The translations under genes and the position numbers were made by a program. From assembly GCF_014279655.1 (NCBI RefSeq), contig NZ_CP047946.1:372001-436000 (forward strand): 64,000 nucleotides of DNA, read 5' to 3'. Of the stretch, positions 1-8,556 are shown piece by piece. How positions within the stretch are numbered: position 1 is the first letter of the stretch; the number at the start of each line of letters is the position of its first letter. A model generated the notes under the pieces. The model was not told where the DNA came from and ran no database searches. It saw only the letters and a program-made list of their open reading frames with translations. This DNA is from Synechococcus sp. ROS8604. GTDB taxonomy: Bacteria; Cyanobacteriota; Cyanobacteriia; PCC-6307; Cyanobiaceae.

Positions 1-871
1 ATCGCCGAGCGCTCCCCTCTCGGATGGCTGGCTGAACCTTGAAGAGCTGCTTCTCTAACTGCTCGTAACTGCCATCAAAGGGGCAGGAATCGTGGCTTGG
101 ACAGTCCTGGCAATACCGCCCATTGCTGTAGCGCGCCAGATTTTGACGATTAAAGAAATAGGGCTTGTGACTGAAGCAGCTGGCCACCCACTGCCAGCTG
201 AGGTGGTTGCTGGCGGGGTCGCCATCCAGCAGGTGTTCGAGGAACCAGTCAGCCCCTGCACGCCAGTGCACCCGTCTCCAATGCACGAGGTAGGCCGCCA
301 TCCACATCCGCGCGTGGTTGTGGAGCCATCCGTGGCTCACCAGTTCGTTCCTGAAACCGTCGATGCAGGCCAGTTGTGTGCGTCCTTCGCGGACGTCATC
401 GGGAAGAGCTTGCTGATACTCAGCGGCGGCAAAGCCGGTTTTGTGCTCTTCCTGATCGTCATGAATGCGATCGCCGAGATCAAGCCACATCCGCTGCCAG
501 AAATCACGCCATCCCAGCTCGTTAATCATTTTTCCGCCGTCATCCCTCCCTTGGTTGTTCTGTTTCAGCTGTGAGAAGACAGCATCTCGGACCTCCGCAA
601 GCGTGAGAATTCCGTGGCGGATGTAGGGCGATAGGCGTGTGACAGCGCCATTGAGGTGGTTGCGACTGCGGCCGTAGCGCTTGGCATCGACCGCAGCGAG
701 CTGCCGGTTAGCAGCAGCGCGACCGCCTTCGATCGGACTCAGCTCCCCAGAGGCGTTTGGAAATTCTTGCGATAACAGCGAATTCAGCGCCGAGCGCTCG
801 TTGAGATCTCGGGGAAGATCTGTGGATTCGCTCGGCCAACTGAGCGGCGCAGCGTGCGGCAGCCTGGACAC
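1..871 (-). CDS. Photolyase/cryptochrome-type FAD-binding protein, 3' end outside the window
   Basis: The minus strand stays open from about 871 to the window edge. It encodes the FAD-binding helical domain of the DNA photolyase/cryptochrome family. Recognisable stretches include ELGWRDFWQRMW, then FRNELVSHGWLHNHARMW, and a later LLDGDPASNHLSWQWV, which match the flavin pocket and the conserved Trp/Asn region. A cysteine-bearing segment (RYCQDCPSHDSCPFDG) follows near the edge. A TGA lies three codons upstream of a GTG at 871, so 871 is the farthest possible start. There is no room for a full N-terminal antenna-binding domain, so this is either a short photolyase-related protein or one with a missing N-terminal half. 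Light-driven pyrimidine-dimer repair is inferred from the family. Confidence 0.72.
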   Translation of the reverse strand, partial: MSRLPHAAPLSWPSESTDLPRDLNERSALNSLLSQEFPNASGELSPIEGGRAAANRQLAAVDAKRYGRSRNHLNGAVTRLSPYIRHGILTLAEVRDAVFSQLKQNNQGRDDGGKMINELGWRDFWQRMWLDLGDRIHDDQEEHKTGFAAAEYQQALPDDVREGRTQLACIDGFRNELVSHGWLHNHARMWMAAYLVHWRRVHWRAGADWFLEHLLDGDPASNHLSWQWVASCFSHKPYFFNRQNLARYSNGRYCQDCPSHDSCPFDGSYEQLEKQLFKVQPAIREGSARR

Positions 872-980
872 CGGTGCATGTCAAACAACACCACACCATG
901 CTGTCGATGTGTCGTTGTGAGCGTGAGTGCCCCGGCATGGGAGAGAATCGCTCGAATCAACCACTCCGGGATGCGGCCTG

Positions 981-1763
981 ATGCTTCTTGATCTCACTGG
1001 TAAGAAGATCCTTGTTACTGGCATCGCCAACAATCGCTCCATTGCCTGGGGCATCGCCCAGCAGCTCAAGGCGGCTGGAGCCGGGCTCGGGATCACTTAT
1101 TTGCCTGATGAGAAGGGCCGATTTGAAACCAAGGTGCGTGAGCTCACGGCTCCATTAGCGCCCTCGTTGTTTTTGCCTCTGAATGTTCAGGATGCCGCTC
1201 AGATGGAGACGGTGTTTGCTGAAATCAAAGACAAGTGGGGGCAGCTCGATGGCCTCGTGCACTGTTTGGCGTTTGCAGGAAAGGAAGAATTGGTTGGCGA
1301 CTTCAGCGCCACCACGGCCGAGGGGTTTGCGCGTGCTTTAGAGATCAGCGCCTATTCCCTTGCCCCTCTGTGTCGTCACGCCAAGCCATTGTTTAGCGAG
1401 AAAGCCGGTGTGGTGACCTTGACCTACCTCGGTGCTGAGCGGGCGATCCCCAATTACAACGTGATGGGTGTGGCCAAGGCGGCTCTGGAAGCCTCCGTTC
1501 GCTATCTCTCCGCTGAACTTGGACCCGAAAAGCAGGTGCGCGTGAATGCGATCAGTGCTGGCCCGATCCGCACGCTGGCGAGCTCTGCGATCGGAGGGAT
1601 CCTCGACATGATCCACAACGTGGAGGAAAAGGCACCCCTGCGCCGCACGGTCACTCAGAACGAAGTGGGGAACACGGCTGCGTTCCTGCTCAGTGATTTG
1701 TCGAGCGGAATTTCTGGCCAAACGATCTATGTGGATGCTGGTTACTGCATCAACGGCATGTGA
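981..1763 (+). CDS. fabI: Enoyl-[acyl-carrier-protein] reductase [NADH]
   Basis: This is FabI, the last reductase of each type II fatty-acid elongation cycle; it reduces trans-2-enoyl-ACP with NADH in the cytoplasm. The 260-residue length fits the family. The start at 981 gives the usual N-terminus MLLDLTGKKILVTGIANN, with the Rossmann motif in which FabI replaces the classical SDR glycine pattern. The catalytic tyrosine and lysine are Y159 and K166 (Y-x6-K), and a second conserved Tyr is at about 149. The reading frame is open further upstream to 927 but lacks family similarity there. The next gene begins inside this stop codon, so they are probably co-transcribed. Confidence 0.95.
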   Translation: MLLDLTGKKILVTGIANNRSIAWGIAQQLKAAGAGLGITYLPDEKGRFETKVRELTAPLAPSLFLPLNVQDAAQMETVFAEIKDKWGQLDGLVHCLAFAGKEELVGDFSATTAEGFARALEISAYSLAPLCRHAKPLFSEKAGVVTLTYLGAERAIPNYNVMGVAKAALEASVRYLSAELGPEKQVRVNAISAGPIRTLASSAIGGILDMIHNVEEKAPLRRTVTQNEVGNTAAFLLSDLSSGISGQTIYVDAGYCINGM

Positions 1764-2659
1764 TTCGGCCGCGCGGATGTCTTGATTACCTGCAGCTCTC
1801 CTGGTGGTTGATGAAACGCCAGGGGAGGAGCTTGCTGCTTGCAACGTTGCTTTGTGCGATCAGTCTCCCTTTAAACGAGATAATTTCTACGGCGCTGCTT
1901 CCAGAAGCTCTTGTTCAGGTTCTTGGTCTGCTTCTCAGCCTTTTTCTTGGTTTTCGCTACAGCCAGGCCTACAACCGCTGGTTAGAAGCACGGGTGTTAT
2001 GGGGTGCGTTGGTAAATCAGGGTCGTAATTGGCGTGACTTGTTAGTCCGTGTTTTACCCCGCCAGCTGCCGGTGTCCTGGAAACGTCGCCTGCTTCAGGA
2101 GGTGGTGTTATTGGTGTGGTGCCTAAATGCTCAACTGCGCAGCTCTAAAGGCAGCGCGGTCTTGCTTCCCGAGCCTGTGCGTGAGCTGGGGTTGAAGATT
2201 GGACTGCGCAACCTCAGTGTGCAATCGCTGCTTAAGCGAATGGCACGAGAGCAGCATTTACTTCGCCAGGGAGGCTGGGTGGATAGTTTCCAAAGCAGTG
2301 AGTTTGGTCTTCTGCAGCAGGCGTTCACCAATGTGATAGGCGGTTTGGAACGCATCCGTCACCAACCTCTTCCGGCGTCATCAACCTTCTTTATTCGTGG
2401 CATGACCTGGGTCTATGGCTATTTGGTTTTTCTAAAACTCGATGCGTTGGGACACATTTCTGCAGCGCTGCTGGGCTGGCTGGTGTTTTTGATTTTTCTC
2501 ATGGCTGAGAGGATTGGAACTTTTATTGAGCGTCCTTTTGTTGATGCCCGGTTTGCGTTGCCGATGGATCACTTTTGTGCGTTGATCAGCAATGATCTTC
2601 TTGGGGCCTCCGACCCACTGGCGCAACCTTCTTCCACAAAGGGGCCCTGGTTGCGTTGA
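1760..2659 (+). CDS. Bestrophin-family (RFP-TM/UPF0187) channel protein
   Basis: This is a 299-residue membrane protein of the bestrophin family, which form pentameric anion channels. The family signature is clear: two N-terminal hydrophobic helices, then FRYSQAYNRWLEARVLWGAL and QGRNW, and a second hydrophobic pair near residues 215-255 followed by ERIGTFIERPF. The listed GTG start overlaps the fabI stop (GTGA); an ATG at 1811 (MKRQGRS) is a plausible alternative. In cyanobacteria and chloroplasts, bestrophin-like channels have been linked to chloride or bicarbonate flux across thylakoids. Which ion this one carries cannot be read from the sequence. Confidence 0.82.
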   Translation: MIRPRGCLDYLQLSWWLMKRQGRSLLLATLLCAISLPLNEIISTALLPEALVQVLGLLLSLFLGFRYSQAYNRWLEARVLWGALVNQGRNWRDLLVRVLPRQLPVSWKRRLLQEVVLLVWCLNAQLRSSKGSAVLLPEPVRELGLKIGLRNLSVQSLLKRMAREQHLLRQGGWVDSFQSSEFGLLQQAFTNVIGGLERIRHQPLPASSTFFIRGMTWVYGYLVFLKLDALGHISAALLGWLVFLIFLMAERIGTFIERPFVDARFALPMDHFCALISNDLLGASDPLAQPSSTKGPWLR

Positions 2660-2713
2660 ACGTTATTCGCGATGATCAAGGCAGTCACGAGGCGTCGAGG
2701 GGCGCCTGAATGC

Positions 2714-3319
2714 ATGCGTATTGGGGAGATTCACCGCGTTACAGGCGAGACCGATGTGAGGGTTCGGCTCGGACTTGACGGCGGCGGCCGCTGCCAGGCC
2801 AGCACGGGTGTGCCTTTTCTCGATCACATGCTTCATCAGATCAGTAGCCATGGCCTGATTGACTTGGAGATCACGGCCACTGGCGACACGCATATTGACG
2901 ACCATCACACCAATGAGGACGTCGGGATTGCCGTTGGCCAGGCGCTCTCGAAGGCCCTTGGTGATCGGCGCGGGATTTACCGTTTTGGCCATTTTGTGGC
3001 GCCGCTGGATGAGGCCTTGGTGCAGGTGGTTCTTGATTGCTCCGGACGCCCCCATCTCAGTTGGGGGCTCACCATCCCAACGCAGAAGATCGGCACCTAC
3101 GACACCGAATTGGTGAAGGAGTTTTTTGTGGCTGTCGTCAATAACTCAGGCCTCACCTTGCACATTCGTCAGTTGGATGGGGTGAACTCCCACCACATCG
3201 TTGAGGCCTGTTTCAAAGCCTTCGCAAGGGCGCTGCGGATGGCCACGGAGATTGACCCGCGCCGCTCTGGATCGGTGCCCAGCAGTAAGGGGGTGTTGGA
3301 GCAAGCGGGTGGCTCCTAG
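2714..3319 (+). CDS. hisB: Imidazoleglycerol-phosphate dehydratase
   Basis: HisB converts imidazoleglycerol phosphate to imidazoleacetol phosphate, the sixth step of histidine synthesis. The two metal-binding repeats of the monofunctional enzyme are intact: DDHHTNED in the first half and [11 protein letters not shown] in the second. It also has [16 protein letters not shown] near the N-terminus. I chose ATG 2714 (MRIGEIHRV) because the 14 residues before it lack family character; that start gives 201 residues, a normal length. It has no phosphatase domain, unlike the bifunctional E. coli enzyme. The bestrophin-like gene ends about 55 bases upstream on the same strand. Confidence 0.95.
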   Translation: MRIGEIHRVTGETDVRVRLGLDGGGRCQASTGVPFLDHMLHQISSHGLIDLEITATGDTHIDDHHTNEDVGIAVGQALSKALGDRRGIYRFGHFVAPLDEALVQVVLDCSGRPHLSWGLTIPTQKIGTYDTELVKEFFVAVVNNSGLTLHIRQLDGVNSHHIVEACFKAFARALRMATEIDPRRSGSVPSSKGVLEQAGGS

Positions 3320-3392
3320 CCAACGGATCTTCTCTCAAGGCCACGCTTCATGGTCTGTTACGAGAGGATGGTGATTGCCTTTGGGTAATCCG

Positions 3393-4880
3393 GTGACCAT
3401 TGCACCCTCCTCTGTTCGTTTCAATCGCTCGGAGTGGTCCAGTGCCTTCCGCAACGTGGACGAAGAACTCACGGATGTGCCCTTGAAGCCCGTGAGAGGC
3501 GCGCTGCCGGATGCGTTGCGCGGTTCGCTCTATCGCAATGGGCCTGGTCGTTTGGAACGCGATGGTCAGCGCGTGCATCATCCTTTTGATGGCGACGGGA
3601 TGATTACGGCTCTGCACTTTGATGCGGACGGCGTGAGCTGCAGCAACCGTTTCGTGCAGACCAAGGGCTGGAAAGCAGAGGAGGCTGCCGGGAAGGTGTT
3701 GTTCCGCGGTGTTTTTGGCAGCCAAAAGCCTGGAGGTCCGCTCGCGAATGCGTTTGATCTGCGGCTCAAAAATATTGCCAACACCAATGTGGTTCGGCTT
3801 GGAGATGATCTCCTGGCTCTTTGGGAAGCCGCTGAGCCCCATGCCTTAGATCCCCAAACCCTAGAGACAAGAGGCATCTCTCTTCTTGGCGGTGTGCTCA
3901 GCAAAGGGGAGGCCTTCAGTGCACACCCCCGTTTCGACCCAGGTCATCACGGTGACCCGCGAATGGTGACCTTCGGCGTGAAAACCGGGCCTCGCAGCAC
4001 CATTCGCTTGATGGAATTTGCGACCGCAGATGATGTTGCGGCTGGGATTCGAGCTGGTGATCTGCTCAGTGATCGTCGCGATACGTTTGCCGGATTCGCC
4101 TTCCTGCATGACTTCGCCATCACCCCGAATTGGGCGGTGTTTCTGCAAAATTCGATCAATTTCAATCCACTCCCCTTTGTGCTCGGACAAAAAGGCGCGG
4201 CTCAATGTCTCACGTCCAACCCCAATGGAAAAGCCAAGTTTTGGTTGATCCCCCGAGATAGCGGCGCTTTCGCTGGTCAGAAACCTCGCGTAATCGACGC
4301 TCCTGATGGCTTCGTGTTCCATCACCTCAATGCCTGGGAAGAGGACGGGGAGGTGGTCGTGGAGAGCATCTACTACAGCGACTTCCCATCGATTGGTCCG
4401 AATCAGGACTTCGCTGATGTGAATTTCGATCTCATCCCCGAGGGCTTGCTCGAGCAATGCCGCATCAACCTTGATTCAGAGTCGATTCAAACCACCCGCC
4501 TGAGTGAGCGCTGTTGTGAGTTCGCCATGGTGAACCCCAAACAGCAGGGTCTTCCCTGCCGCTTTGCCTGGATGGCTGCCGCGGCGCGAGAACAGGGGAA
4601 TGATCCCTTGCAGGTGATTAAAAAACTCGATCTTCAAACCGGCGAACGACACATCTGGAGTGCAGCCCCCTCTGGCTTCGTGAGTGAACCATTGATGGTG
4701 CCTCGACCCGGCGCCAGTGCAGAGGACGACGGCTGGGTGTTAGAGCTCGTTTGGAATGGAGCGAGACAGGCCTCCGATCTGGTGATTCTCGCCGCTTCTG
4801 ATCTCGCAGAAGTGGCCGTGTTGGAGCTCCCCCTAGCCATTCCTCACGGACTTCATGGCAGTTGGGTGCCAGAGGCCTGA
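3393..4880 (+). CDS. Carotenoid oxygenase (RPE65/apocarotenoid dioxygenase family)
   Basis: This is a seven-bladed beta-propeller non-haem iron oxygenase that cleaves a double bond in carotenoids or apocarotenoids. The four iron-ligand histidines can be placed in AHPRFDPGHHGDPRM, FLHDFAIT, FHHLNAWEEDG and the C-terminal IPHGLHGSW. The N-terminal substrate-entry region has LRGSLYRNGPGRLE and HPFDGDGMI. The length of about 495 residues is typical. The start is uncertain: TTG 3375 and TTG 3381 are in frame, while GTG 3393 (VTIAPSSVRFNR) is listed. An ATG at 3368 is out of frame. The substrate is unknown; a retinal-forming or apocarotenoid role is possible. Confidence 0.9.
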   Translation: MTIAPSSVRFNRSEWSSAFRNVDEELTDVPLKPVRGALPDALRGSLYRNGPGRLERDGQRVHHPFDGDGMITALHFDADGVSCSNRFVQTKGWKAEEAAGKVLFRGVFGSQKPGGPLANAFDLRLKNIANTNVVRLGDDLLALWEAAEPHALDPQTLETRGISLLGGVLSKGEAFSAHPRFDPGHHGDPRMVTFGVKTGPRSTIRLMEFATADDVAAGIRAGDLLSDRRDTFAGFAFLHDFAITPNWAVFLQNSINFNPLPFVLGQKGAAQCLTSNPNGKAKFWLIPRDSGAFAGQKPRVIDAPDGFVFHHLNAWEEDGEVVVESIYYSDFPSIGPNQDFADVNFDLIPEGLLEQCRINLDSESIQTTRLSERCCEFAMVNPKQQGLPCRFAWMAAAAREQGNDPLQVIKKLDLQTGERHIWSAAPSGFVSEPLMVPRPGASAEDDGWVLELVWNGARQASDLVILAASDLAEVAVLELPLAIPHGLHGSWVPEA

Positions 4881-4979
4881 ACGCAAAGGGAGGAGGTCAT
4901 GGTTAGACACATCTCAAGGGATGGCTAGCCGCTCTTTTTTCGTCTTTCCCTTCAGGCTGGGACTGGATTGAGAACGTTC

Positions 4980-5027
4980 TCGATGACTGCCTCAATGATT
5001 GCCTCGATGACTGCCTTCGTGACCGCT
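4980..5027 (+). repeat. 12-bp tandem repeat carrying successive in-frame start codons
   Basis: TCGATGACTGCC, TCAATGATTGCC, TCGATGACTGCC and a degenerate TTCGTGACCGCC follow each other without gaps. Each unit has a start codon (ATG, ATG, ATG, GTG) in the frame of the downstream SIMPL-domain gene, at 4983, 4995, 5007 and 5019. Confidence 0.85.
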
Positions 5028-5759
5028 GCCATAACGCGTCGGATCGTTTGCTCTCGACAGAGACGGAGATCCGGATCGGCGGTCTTGATTCCGGTTGTTG
5101 TTGGTGTTGGCCTTGGCGCAGCGACGCCTGCCTTGGCGTCAGCTCAGGAGTGCAGAGGCACCTTGTTGGAATTACAAGTGCAAGAAAGTGCAAGTACCGC
5201 CAGTGATCGCTTTCGCTTTTCGCTTGGATTGCAAGCTGAAGCTTCTTCCAAAGCGGCTGCGATGGAGCTTCTCAACCAGCGCCTTGATCGGGCGCGCCAA
5301 GACCTGAAGCCCCTCGTTCTTGGTGCTCTGAACATTCCCGCTCCGCGCAGCTACTCCTTTGGCGGTGGCAGTGCCTCCAGTCCCAAATTGGAGCGTGCCT
5401 CGACGAATGTTCGTGGTGAGGTGAGTCGCGGGAATTACGACGCGCTGATTCAATTGGCTGGTCGCTCGCCTGGCGTTCGCCTCCAAGGGATGACATCCCT
5501 GGCCTCCAGCCGTGGGGGTGTGGCCTTGGAGGATCAATTGCTGAAACAGGCCCTGAAGGAGGGGCGTCGCCGCGCGAACGTCACGGCGAGCGCCTTGGGG
5601 TTAGGCCGCGTGGACCTGCTGCGAATCAACCAACGCGCTGGAGGTGTGCGGCCCGTTGCCTATGCAGAGGCAAGGATGTCCAAGCCAGCGTTTCGTCCTG
5701 ACGAGGCCCCAAAACCTATGCGGTCGCTCACGCTTGGCTTGGATTATTGCCTGCGCTGA
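4983..5759 (+). CDS. Secreted SIMPL-domain (DUF541) protein
   Basis: This is an exported protein of about 258 residues with a SIMPL/DUF541 domain. An N-terminal basic stretch (RRIVCSRQRRR) is followed by a hydrophobic segment and a likely signal-peptidase site near ASAQE. The mature part begins CRGTLLELQVQESA and contains the regular SIMPL alpha/beta pattern, including the late LLKQALKEGRRRANVTASALGL helix and a final LGLDYCLR. SIMPL proteins are periplasmic or outer-membrane associated and have no single known reaction. The start is ambiguous because of the tandem start-codon repeat; a TTG at 4968 is also in frame. A gap of about 100 bases separates it from the carotenoid oxygenase gene. Confidence 0.75.
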   Translation: MTASMIASMTAFVTAAITRRIVCSRQRRRSGSAVLIPVVVGVGLGAATPALASAQECRGTLLELQVQESASTASDRFRFSLGLQAEASSKAAAMELLNQRLDRARQDLKPLVLGALNIPAPRSYSFGGGSASSPKLERASTNVRGEVSRGNYDALIQLAGRSPGVRLQGMTSLASSRGGVALEDQLLKQALKEGRRRANVTASALGLGRVDLLRINQRAGGVRPVAYAEARMSKPAFRPDEAPKPMRSLTLGLDYCLR

Positions 5760-5798
5760 TGCTGGTGGACACACTCAAGGGCTGGTGCCTTTGCCCGG

Positions 5799-6998
5799 AT
5801 GCCCCATCGCCGCCTCTGGTTGGTCAGCTTGCTGTTTGTGGCCTGGCTGGTCTGGGCAGAGACCAGTTCTCAGTTTTACGACCATGCCCTTGGCCGTGAT
5901 CTTCAGCTCTCGGCAAGTCGGGTCTCGCTGATTGCAGGCAGTTTCCTGGTCCCCTACGGCTTGCTGCAGATCCCCGTCGGGCGTCTGCTTGACCAGGGCC
6001 GAGTGGATCGCTGGATCTGGATTGCCGCCCTGATGGCCTCCGGGTTCAGCTTGACGTTTGCATTCAGTACGGATCTTGTGGGGCTGATGCTCAGCCGGAT
6101 GGGAACCGGGGTGGCCTGTGCCGTTGCCTTTCCTGCCTCGGATTTGCTCGCTCGTCGCGCTTTGCCGGCGCACAGATTTGCCTTGGCGATGGGCCTTCAC
6201 CGATAGTTCGCTCGGCTGGGGTGCTGTCTTTGCTGCCCTGATCCCGCTGGTGTTCCCCTGGACGGTTTGGCGTCAGTTGGTGGTTTTCCAAGCGCTGTTT
6301 CTGGTCGTCATGGTGGTGGTGCCGGTGATCGCCCTTGGCCGAGGGGTGCCATCCCCTGAGCGACCCCAAACCCTTGGCAGCTTGGCCTCCCCTGCCCCCC
6401 CGATCCAGTGGGATCGCGCTGGTGTTGGCAAGGTCATCAAGGCTTGCTTGATGTACGCCTGGGGTGGTGGGTTTGTGTTTGGTTTGGCCCAGTACGGGCT
6501 GATTTCAGGATTGCCTGTTTGGGGCGTTGAGCGCACGCAGTGGATGTCCCTGACGATGTCGTTTGGAATTGGTGTTGGGATCGTGTTGGCTGGTTGGATC
6601 GGGAGCCTCGCAAGCCGCCGGGGGCTGATGCTGCTCACTGGCACTGGCATGAGTGTGTTGGCCTGATCGCCTTGCTTCAGCTCCCGAATGCCATGGGAGG
6701 CCTGTTGTTGCTGGCAGCCCTCGGACTGGGTCTTGGGCTTGGATCCTCGGTCCTGGCGTTCCTGATTGCTGAAGACGCAGCACCTGCGGGTCAAACCGGC
6801 CTGATCGTGGCCATCGTGAACACCACTGGCACCGTCACCGGCGGGGTGATGTCGATCGTGTCCGGGTTGATTCTCGAGGCCTCAGGACCGGGTGATCTGA
6901 GCCCGGTCCTTGCGGTCTATGGCCTCTATGGCCTCTTTGGTTTTGCGGTCGCGGCTTGGATTCAGTTCAGTAGCGCTCCCGTTCAATCAGTAGCTTGA
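5799..6998 (+). pseudogene. MFS transporter gene broken by two compensating frameshifts
   Basis: Three consecutive reading frames together spell one major-facilitator transporter of about 400 residues. Frame 1 (5799-6206) has the N-terminal helices and the motif PVGRLLDQGR. It ends at TAG 6204. The next part continues in the +1 frame from about 6195 (SSLGWGAVFAALIP) to a TGA at 6664. The last part returns to the first frame from about 6660 (LIALLQLPNAMGGLLLL) to 6998. A net one-base insertion near 6195 and a one-base deletion near 6662 would explain this. Helices and loops are otherwise well preserved, so the damage is recent or is an assembly error. The substrate is unknown. The 3' end overlaps the convergent BCCT gene by 16 bases. 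Confidence 0.85.
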
Positions 6999-8539
6999 CC
7001 GCTGCGTTGCCATTCCTTGAAAGCCAGCCTTGGAGCGCTCCACAGCGTGAACAACACCAGCGGTGTGACGGGCACTGCTGTGATCACGATGAACGCTTGC
7101 AGGGCATCAATCGAGGTGCTGTCACCTAAGCCCGTACCGATTCTCAACAACACCAAGGTGAGGCTGCCGATCATCAAGGCCCAGAACAGCCGCAACCGCT
7201 TCGATGGCTCATTGCGTCCGCTTACCACCATGGCGGCGGCGTAACTCATCGAATCGGCACTGGTGCACATGAACAGCACCACCAACAGCAGCCCGATCGG
7301 GATCAGCAGACCTGAGAGGGGAAGCGCACTCAGGATGGCCAGCAAGGATGCAGCCGCTCCGCTCTGCGCTAGGGCCTCACTGATGCCTGCGCTTCCGAGC
7401 TCCAGGTTCATTCCAGTTCCACCAAGCAAGGTGAACCAGAGATTGGTCACGATCGGGCAGAGGATGGCAACAGCTAAGACCAGTTCACGGATGCTACGGC
7501 CACGGCTCACTCCCGCCGTGAACAGACCCATGAGGGGCGCATAGCCCAAGAACCAGCCCCAATAAAAAACAGTCCAGCTGTTCAACCACGGTTCTGTGAC
7601 GTCTGTTCGTGGCATCAAAGCCATCTGAGGCAGATGCACCAGGTAGGTCCAAAAACCGCTGAAAAAATGCTGGATGAGCCAGATGCCAGGTCCGAGGATC
7701 AGCAATCCGGCCCCTAATAAAAGGGTGAGCCAAACATTGAGTTCCGATAGCCACTTAATGCCTTTTTGGATGCCGCTGACGGTGGATGTGGCAAACACTG
7801 CTGTGAGCAGGACCACAACAAGCGACTGAAGTCCTGCACTGTCACTCAGCCAGGGGAGTTGTCCCGCTGCATTGCTGAGTTGAAGCGACAGGAAACCCAA
7901 AGGGCCAACAGTTCCGGCGATGGCCGCGACAACCGAAAGGCCATCGGCAAGATCCCCAATGGGGCCGTTCACCCAACCCTTGGGAAGGATGTTGACCAGG
8001 AGAGTGCGAGGCCGTAGCGGTTCCCCTCGCTGTTCCAAAATTGAAAATGTGATCGTGGTGGTGGTGGCCACGAGCGCCCAGGCGAGGAAGCCCCAGTGCA
8101 GAAAGCTCACGGCTAGAGCTGGATCAACAGCTGCCGCTGTGCTTCCCACCACTCCTTCAAAGACAGGGGAGGGTGTTTGAAAGTGGTAGAGCGGCTCAGC
8201 TGCAGACCAGAACACGCCGCCGCCCGCGAGCAGGGTGCAAATCAAGACAGCGCACCAATCGAAAAATTTCAGACTGGGCTTTGCTGTACCGCCCCCAAGC
8301 CGAAGTTTCCCCACCGGACTGATGGCAATGGCCAGGGCGATCAGGAACAGCAGCATCACCATCCATTGCCACAGCCCTCCGAGCGAATGGCTCACGATGG
8401 TTTTGCCGGTTTCCGTGAAGTGCTTCGCTAACGCCAGATCAATGGCGGAGACCAGCAAGAAAATCAGCAGGGGGATGGCACCAACCCAAAGGGGTGGCTG
8501 GCTCAAGGACGAGCGGACTGGGGTGGGGGATTCAGACAA
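6983..8539 (-). CDS. BCCT-family betaine/carnitine/choline-type transporter
   Basis: This is a 518-residue, 12-helix secondary transporter of the betaine-choline-carnitine family, which imports quaternary-amine compounds with Na+ or H+. The family signature is visible: FWSAAEPLYHF early, and WTVFYWGWFLGYAPLMGLF followed by AGVSRGRSIREL in the helix 8 region. That segment is divergent from the classical YWAWW...WAPFVG form, so the substrate may not be glycine betaine. It is the last gene of a four-gene leftward unit and lies 17 bases after the flavoprotein gene, which suggests that the imported compound feeds those enzymes or that their product is recaptured. Confidence 0.88.
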   Translation of the reverse strand: MSESPTPVRSSLSQPPLWVGAIPLLIFLLVSAIDLALAKHFTETGKTIVSHSLGGLWQWMVMLLFLIALAIAISPVGKLRLGGGTAKPSLKFFDWCAVLICTLLAGGGVFWSAAEPLYHFQTPSPVFEGVVGSTAAAVDPALAVSFLHWGFLAWALVATTTTITFSILEQRGEPLRPRTLLVNILPKGWVNGPIGDLADGLSVVAAIAGTVGPLGFLSLQLSNAAGQLPWLSDSAGLQSLVVVLLTAVFATSTVSGIQKGIKWLSELNVWLTLLLGAGLLILGPGIWLIQHFFSGFWTYLVHLPQMALMPRTDVTEPWLNSWTVFYWGWFLGYAPLMGLFTAGVSRGRSIRELVLAVAILCPIVTNLWFTLLGGTGMNLELGSAGISEALAQSGAAASLLAILSALPLSGLLIPIGLLLVVLFMCTSADSMSYAAAMVVSGRNEPSKRLRLFWALMIGSLTLVLLRIGTGLGDSTSIDALQAFIVITAVPVTPLVLFTLWSAPRLAFKEWQRSGQATD

Positions 8540-8556
8540 TGGTTGTATTGAGGGAT

